Of a DNA stretch of 9,551 nt, positions 7,133-9,551 are shown one piece after another. Numbering within the stretch: the stretch's first letter is position 1; each line of letters starts with the position of its first letter. The translations under genes and the position numbers were made by a program. The notes under the pieces are model-generated. The model did no database searches and was not told where the DNA came from. It saw only the letters and a list, made by a program, of their open reading frames with translations. Source of the DNA: Puniceicoccales bacterium (GTDB lineage: Bacteria; Verrucomicrobiota; Verrucomicrobiia; Opitutales; LL51); assembly GCA_031266235.1 (NCBI GenBank), contig JAISBJ010000060.1:1-9551 (forward strand), written 5' to 3'.

Positions 7133-7906
7133 ATGCAAAATTTGAAAACGATCAAACGGTTTACGTCATTATTTCTGGCGTTTGCGATGTGGTTTTGGCA
7201 ATTTTCCTTTGCCCAAAAGCCGTCCACGAAAGCGACCCTAACGGCCCGCAAAGCGGCTCTTAAAGCAGCCCCCAAAGTGGTCCTAACGGCTCCCAGAGCG
7301 GCCCCCGAAGAAGTCCCCAGTTGTTTATATTTACTGGCACGGCCGACCCTTTCCCTAGGGCAGGTCGTCACTTTTTTAAAAGAAAAAAATCCCGATTTAC
7401 CCGAAGCTTACGCCAGGAAAATCGCCAGAATTTACATCGCGGAGTCCAGAATCGAATCCATCAATCCGGCCGTCGCCGTCGCACAAATGGCCTTGGAAAC
7501 AGGATTTTTACGTTTCGGAGGCACCGTTGACAAAAAACAAAATAATTTCGCTGGAATGGGCTGCGTCAATACTTCGACACCGGGAAACCGGTTTAAAACC
7601 ATTCTGGAAGGAATTCGGGCGCATATTCAGCACCTAAAAACGTATGCATCGCTGGCGAAATTGAGAAAGCCTTGCGTTGATCCGCGGCGGAAGCTCGTCG
7701 AAGAATCGAAAAATTTTGGGAAAGTGAAAACCGTCCAGGGTCTGGCGGGGACCTGGGCTGCGGACGAAAAATATGGAGAAAAATTAGAGAGACTCACCTT
7801 CGAATTGCTCCGAACGCAGGCCGCTCCCGATCCCGCTGCATCACTTCCAAAGCAACCTCCAAATCACAGAAAAAAACCGCTTCAAACGCAGGCAAACACA
7901 TTATAG
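7133..7906 (+). CDS. Secreted glucosaminidase-domain (GH73-like) peptidoglycan hydrolase
   Basis: A 257-residue predicted exported protein. Residues 1-27 form a signal peptide: basic start, hydrophobic core FTSLFLAFAMWFWQ, likely cleavage after SFA. Residues 28-63 are a low-complexity Lys/Ala/Pro/Thr linker. The catalytic domain runs from about 73 to 228. AVAVAQMALETGFLRFGG (113-130) carries the likely catalytic glutamate Glu122, followed by QNNFAGMGCV and GIRAHIQHLKTYAS (160-173). These blocks are typical of endo-beta-N-acetylglucosaminidases that cut the glycan strand of peptidoglycan. The last 30 residues are Pro/Gln/Lys-rich. No lipobox is seen, so it is probably periplasmic or secreted. 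The ATG follows an A run without a Shine-Dalgarno. A perfect TTGACA lies 38 bp upstream but has no good -10 partner. It converges on the RelE-like gene with 12 bp between stops. Confidence 0.88.
   Translation: MQNLKTIKRFTSLFLAFAMWFWQFSFAQKPSTKATLTARKAALKAAPKVVLTAPRAAPEEVPSCLYLLARPTLSLGQVVTFLKEKNPDLPEAYARKIARIYIAESRIESINPAVAVAQMALETGFLRFGGTVDKKQNNFAGMGCVNTSTPGNRFKTILEGIRAHIQHLKTYASLAKLRKPCVDPRRKLVEESKNFGKVKTVQGLAGTWAADEKYGEKLERLTFELLRTQAAPDPAASLPKQPPNHRKKPLQTQANTL
7229..7294 (+). repeat. Degenerate tandem repeat encoding a Lys/Ala linker
   Basis: Three adjacent units of 21, 24 and 21 nt, each starting AAAG (7229, 7250, 7274). The first and third share 16 of 21 positions, including CCTAACGGC. 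All lengths are multiples of three, so copy number could change without shifting frame. The product is the Lys/Ala/Thr-rich spacer between signal peptide and catalytic domain. Confidence 0.55.
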
Positions 7907-7918
7907 TTTCCCGGCGCC

Positions 7919-8272
7919 TCACTCCTTCCAAACGGTCTCCAAATATTTCCAAAATGAGTCGTACTGTTCGAACATTTGCTCGTCGGTGATGGGCAATTTA
8001 TTGCGGTAGACGAAGTCGGAAAGCGTGTGTTGGTGTAAAATGTAGGCGCAAAAAACGATGTCCCCGCGCATCTCGAAGTACACGCGCAGGTCGCCGATGC
8101 GACAGCGGTAAATATCCGCACTGCCGCGGCGAAATTTTTTTACTTTTAGCAATTCTTTGCGTAGGCATTCGTCGCAATGGTCGCTCAATTGGCCGATAAA
8201 TTGGAGTTGAGCCATTTTGTCCATTTTGTTAAATTCCATTAAACTTTGGTCGCTAAACGTAATTTGGTGCAT
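7919..8272 (-). CDS. Small RelE/ParE-fold-like protein
   Basis: A 117-residue soluble protein. The central part (about 46-93) reads KFRRGSADIYRCRIGDLRVYFEMRGD and then FCAYILHQHTLSDFVYR. This is the pattern of the RelE/ParE/HigB fold: a short basic strand, an YRxRxGDxRVxFE-like strand pair, then a hydrophobic strand ending in a histidine-containing turn. Possible functional residues by analogy are Arg56, Arg58, Arg63 and His80. In true RelE proteins the fold cleaves mRNA on the ribosome, but no antitoxin gene is adjacent. The N-terminal part has a CxxC pair (Cys33, Cys36) and the C-terminal 25 residues are acidic and aromatic, both unusual for RelE. There is no Shine-Dalgarno. It could be a non-toxic housekeeping member of the fold. 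Confidence 0.6.
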   Translation of the reverse strand: MHQITFSDQSLMEFNKMDKMAQLQFIGQLSDHCDECLRKELLKVKKFRRGSADIYRCRIGDLRVYFEMRGDIVFCAYILHQHTLSDFVYRNKLPITDEQMFEQYDSFWKYLETVWKE

Positions 8273-9551
8273 GGCGCAGCTGCGAGCCTATGGATTTTTC
8301 GGCGCTTGCAACATTATAGCGATCGCTTTCATGGGGGCGATGCCCGGTTTTGCCGCCCATTCCTTTGCCGATGTAGAAGGCGAATTTTTACAAATCGTCT
8401 CACGATTCGACCCCTTTGCGCCGCTGCCTTCCGCAATTGTTTGTCCGTCGGCGGTGGAGATAAAATTTTTTAAATATTTTTTTACAACACAGCAGATATC
8501 TCTCGCCAATGTGAATTTTTACACATTTCGAACATTAATGGCGGAAATATGGGGGCAAATTTTTCCTGGAGAGCACATTATGGACGGCCGTGACATTAAA
8601 TTTTTGATGCAAAACCGTGGATTTTTCGGCGACCACCGGATTCTCGCAAAAATTTTTCTGGAGGAATCACCCGTCGAAATCGACATATATTTACAAAAAA
8701 TAATCAATTTTTTAGCGGAACAATGTGAAAATTTTCGTTGGAACACACCGCGGCAGGCGCTGAAAAAAATGACTGCTGTGGCGCAGCCGATCTTTGAAAC
8801 CTGCGTTTTACTGGGCTACTCTCTGCCAAATCCGTCCCAATTGGACTTCCTTGAATTTGTAAAAAAACTTTCTAAAAACGTAATATATTTTACTTTCAAT
8901 CGGAGCGACGGCGAACGCAGTACCCTCGAGGTGCTGGAAATGATTTTCGGATCTGCGAAAAATATTGAAAATATTAATCAAAAAAAAGAAAATTTTAGCA
9001 CAAATTTTTCAATTATGAGGGATTCCGTCGACGCCGCGCGGTGTTGCAATATTGCCCTCGCCGCGGCTGAAATAGCGGGAACGGCGGCGATTATTTGTTC
9101 CGCGGACGCGCACGCCCAGCTGGTCGCCCACGAACTCGACGCCCTCCGCGTTCCCTACCACAGCGGATTTTCGAGAAAAATTTTCGACGCCACCGATAAC
9201 GTCGTTTTTGCCTGGTATCAGTTCCAGCTACATGGAAATTTTGAATATTTTTTACATTTTTTAGACATTCTCCGTTGCCAAAATCCGTCACTATTTTCAG
9301 AGAATAATTACAAATATCTGTCTTTTTTGTTTCACCGCTACCCCGTCGATTCCGTCGAGCGCTTGGCGCCGCAGGTCGAAGACCCGCAAATCAACACCAT
9401 TCTTTTGCGCTATCCGCTCCTGCCCGAGTGGGCGACCGTGGGTGAATTTGTCCAGAAAACGACTCTCATTTTACCGGAAATTCGCGAAAAAATGTCCCAT
9501 TTTCCCCTCGATTTAAATGTAAAAAAAAGCGCATTTTTGGCGTATGCTTTG
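8271..9551 (+). CDS. AddB/RecC-like helicase-nuclease subunit, 5' part
   Basis: An uninterrupted frame of 427 codons from ATG 8271 to the right edge. Residues 45-90 (RFDPFAPLPSAIVCPSAVEI, then a KFF helix and VNFYTFRTLMAEI) resemble the opening of AddB/RecC-type proteins, where a hydrophobic strand ending in a proline leads into an inactivated helicase fold. Residues 253-299 (DAARCCNIALAAAEI, IICSADAHAQLVAHELDALR, VPYHSG) match the pattern of helicase domain 2, in which a stored pointer to the lowest-bounded subunit is replaced by a recombined L-x-IPY motif. No Walker A is visible in this part, as in inactivated-helicase members. The nuclease domain would lie outside the window. Such proteins process double-strand DNA ends. 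The first 30 residues look unlike the family, so ATG 8331 or 8340 may be the real start. No Shine-Dalgarno supports any of the three. The identification is by pattern only. Confidence 0.5.
   Translation, partial: MAQLRAYGFFGACNIIAIAFMGAMPGFAAHSFADVEGEFLQIVSRFDPFAPLPSAIVCPSAVEIKFFKYFFTTQQISLANVNFYTFRTLMAEIWGQIFPGEHIMDGRDIKFLMQNRGFFGDHRILAKIFLEESPVEIDIYLQKIINFLAEQCENFRWNTPRQALKKMTAVAQPIFETCVLLGYSLPNPSQLDFLEFVKKLSKNVIYFTFNRSDGERSTLEVLEMIFGSAKNIENINQKKENFSTNFSIMRDSVDAARCCNIALAAAEIAGTAAIICSADAHAQLVAHELDALRVPYHSGFSRKIFDATDNVVFAWYQFQLHGNFEYFLHFLDILRCQNPSLFSENNYKYLSFLFHRYPVDSVERLAPQVEDPQINTILLRYPLLPEWATVGEFVQKTTLILPEIREKMSHFPLDLNVKKSAFLAYAL

Noticed and set aside
8319..8328. GCGATCGC octamer, also near 790, as a HIP1-like repeated palindrome
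   Set aside because: Only two occurrences in the window, both in coding sequence; not enough to claim enrichment.

Overview
The window reads as ordinary chromosomal housekeeping DNA carrying one unusual structured repeat family. The coding sequence mixes fairly GC-rich codons with many short A/T runs. I see no plasmid, phage, IS, CRISPR, rRNA or tRNA signature. The organism cannot be fixed from the sequence alone. A Verrucomicrobiota-like bacterium, possibly host-associated, is a low-confidence guess based on the gene mix, a cysteine-less MetRS insertion and the near absence of Shine-Dalgarno motifs.

Layout from left to right: the 3' end of an HPF/RaiA-type ribosome hibernation gene (+). Convergent to it is a minus-strand pair, lgt then leuS, for lipoprotein diacylglyceryl transferase and leucyl-tRNA synthetase. 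After a 307-bp divergent intergenic region comes a plus-strand run: metG (methionyl-tRNA synthetase), a short thioredoxin 30 bp downstream, a ten-segment EamA/DMT transporter, and a secreted GH73-type glucosaminidase with a repetitive Lys/Ala linker. A small RelE/ParE-like protein lies on the minus strand, and its start codon overlaps the first possible start of a long plus-strand gene that runs off the right edge. That last gene looks like the N-terminal part of an AddB/RecC-type recombination helicase-nuclease subunit.

The most interesting signal is a pair of 85-nt elements at 294-378 (forward) and 4025-4109 (inverted), which bracket leuS-lgt. Each folds as a four-way cloverleaf: one basal stem and three hairpins, each with a three-nucleotide loop. 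The copies differ at about 12 positions, and eight of these form four base-pair-preserving double changes. This means the fold itself has been kept. Both copies are also free of stop codons in the same frame and would encode a similar peptide. I do not recognise the family.

Secondary signals are a roughly five-fold excess of the hexamer TTTACA/TGTAAA across coding frames and strands, Shine-Dalgarno-poor starts with the thioredoxin gene as the exception, and a thioredoxin lacking the conserved proline five residues after its CGPC motif.
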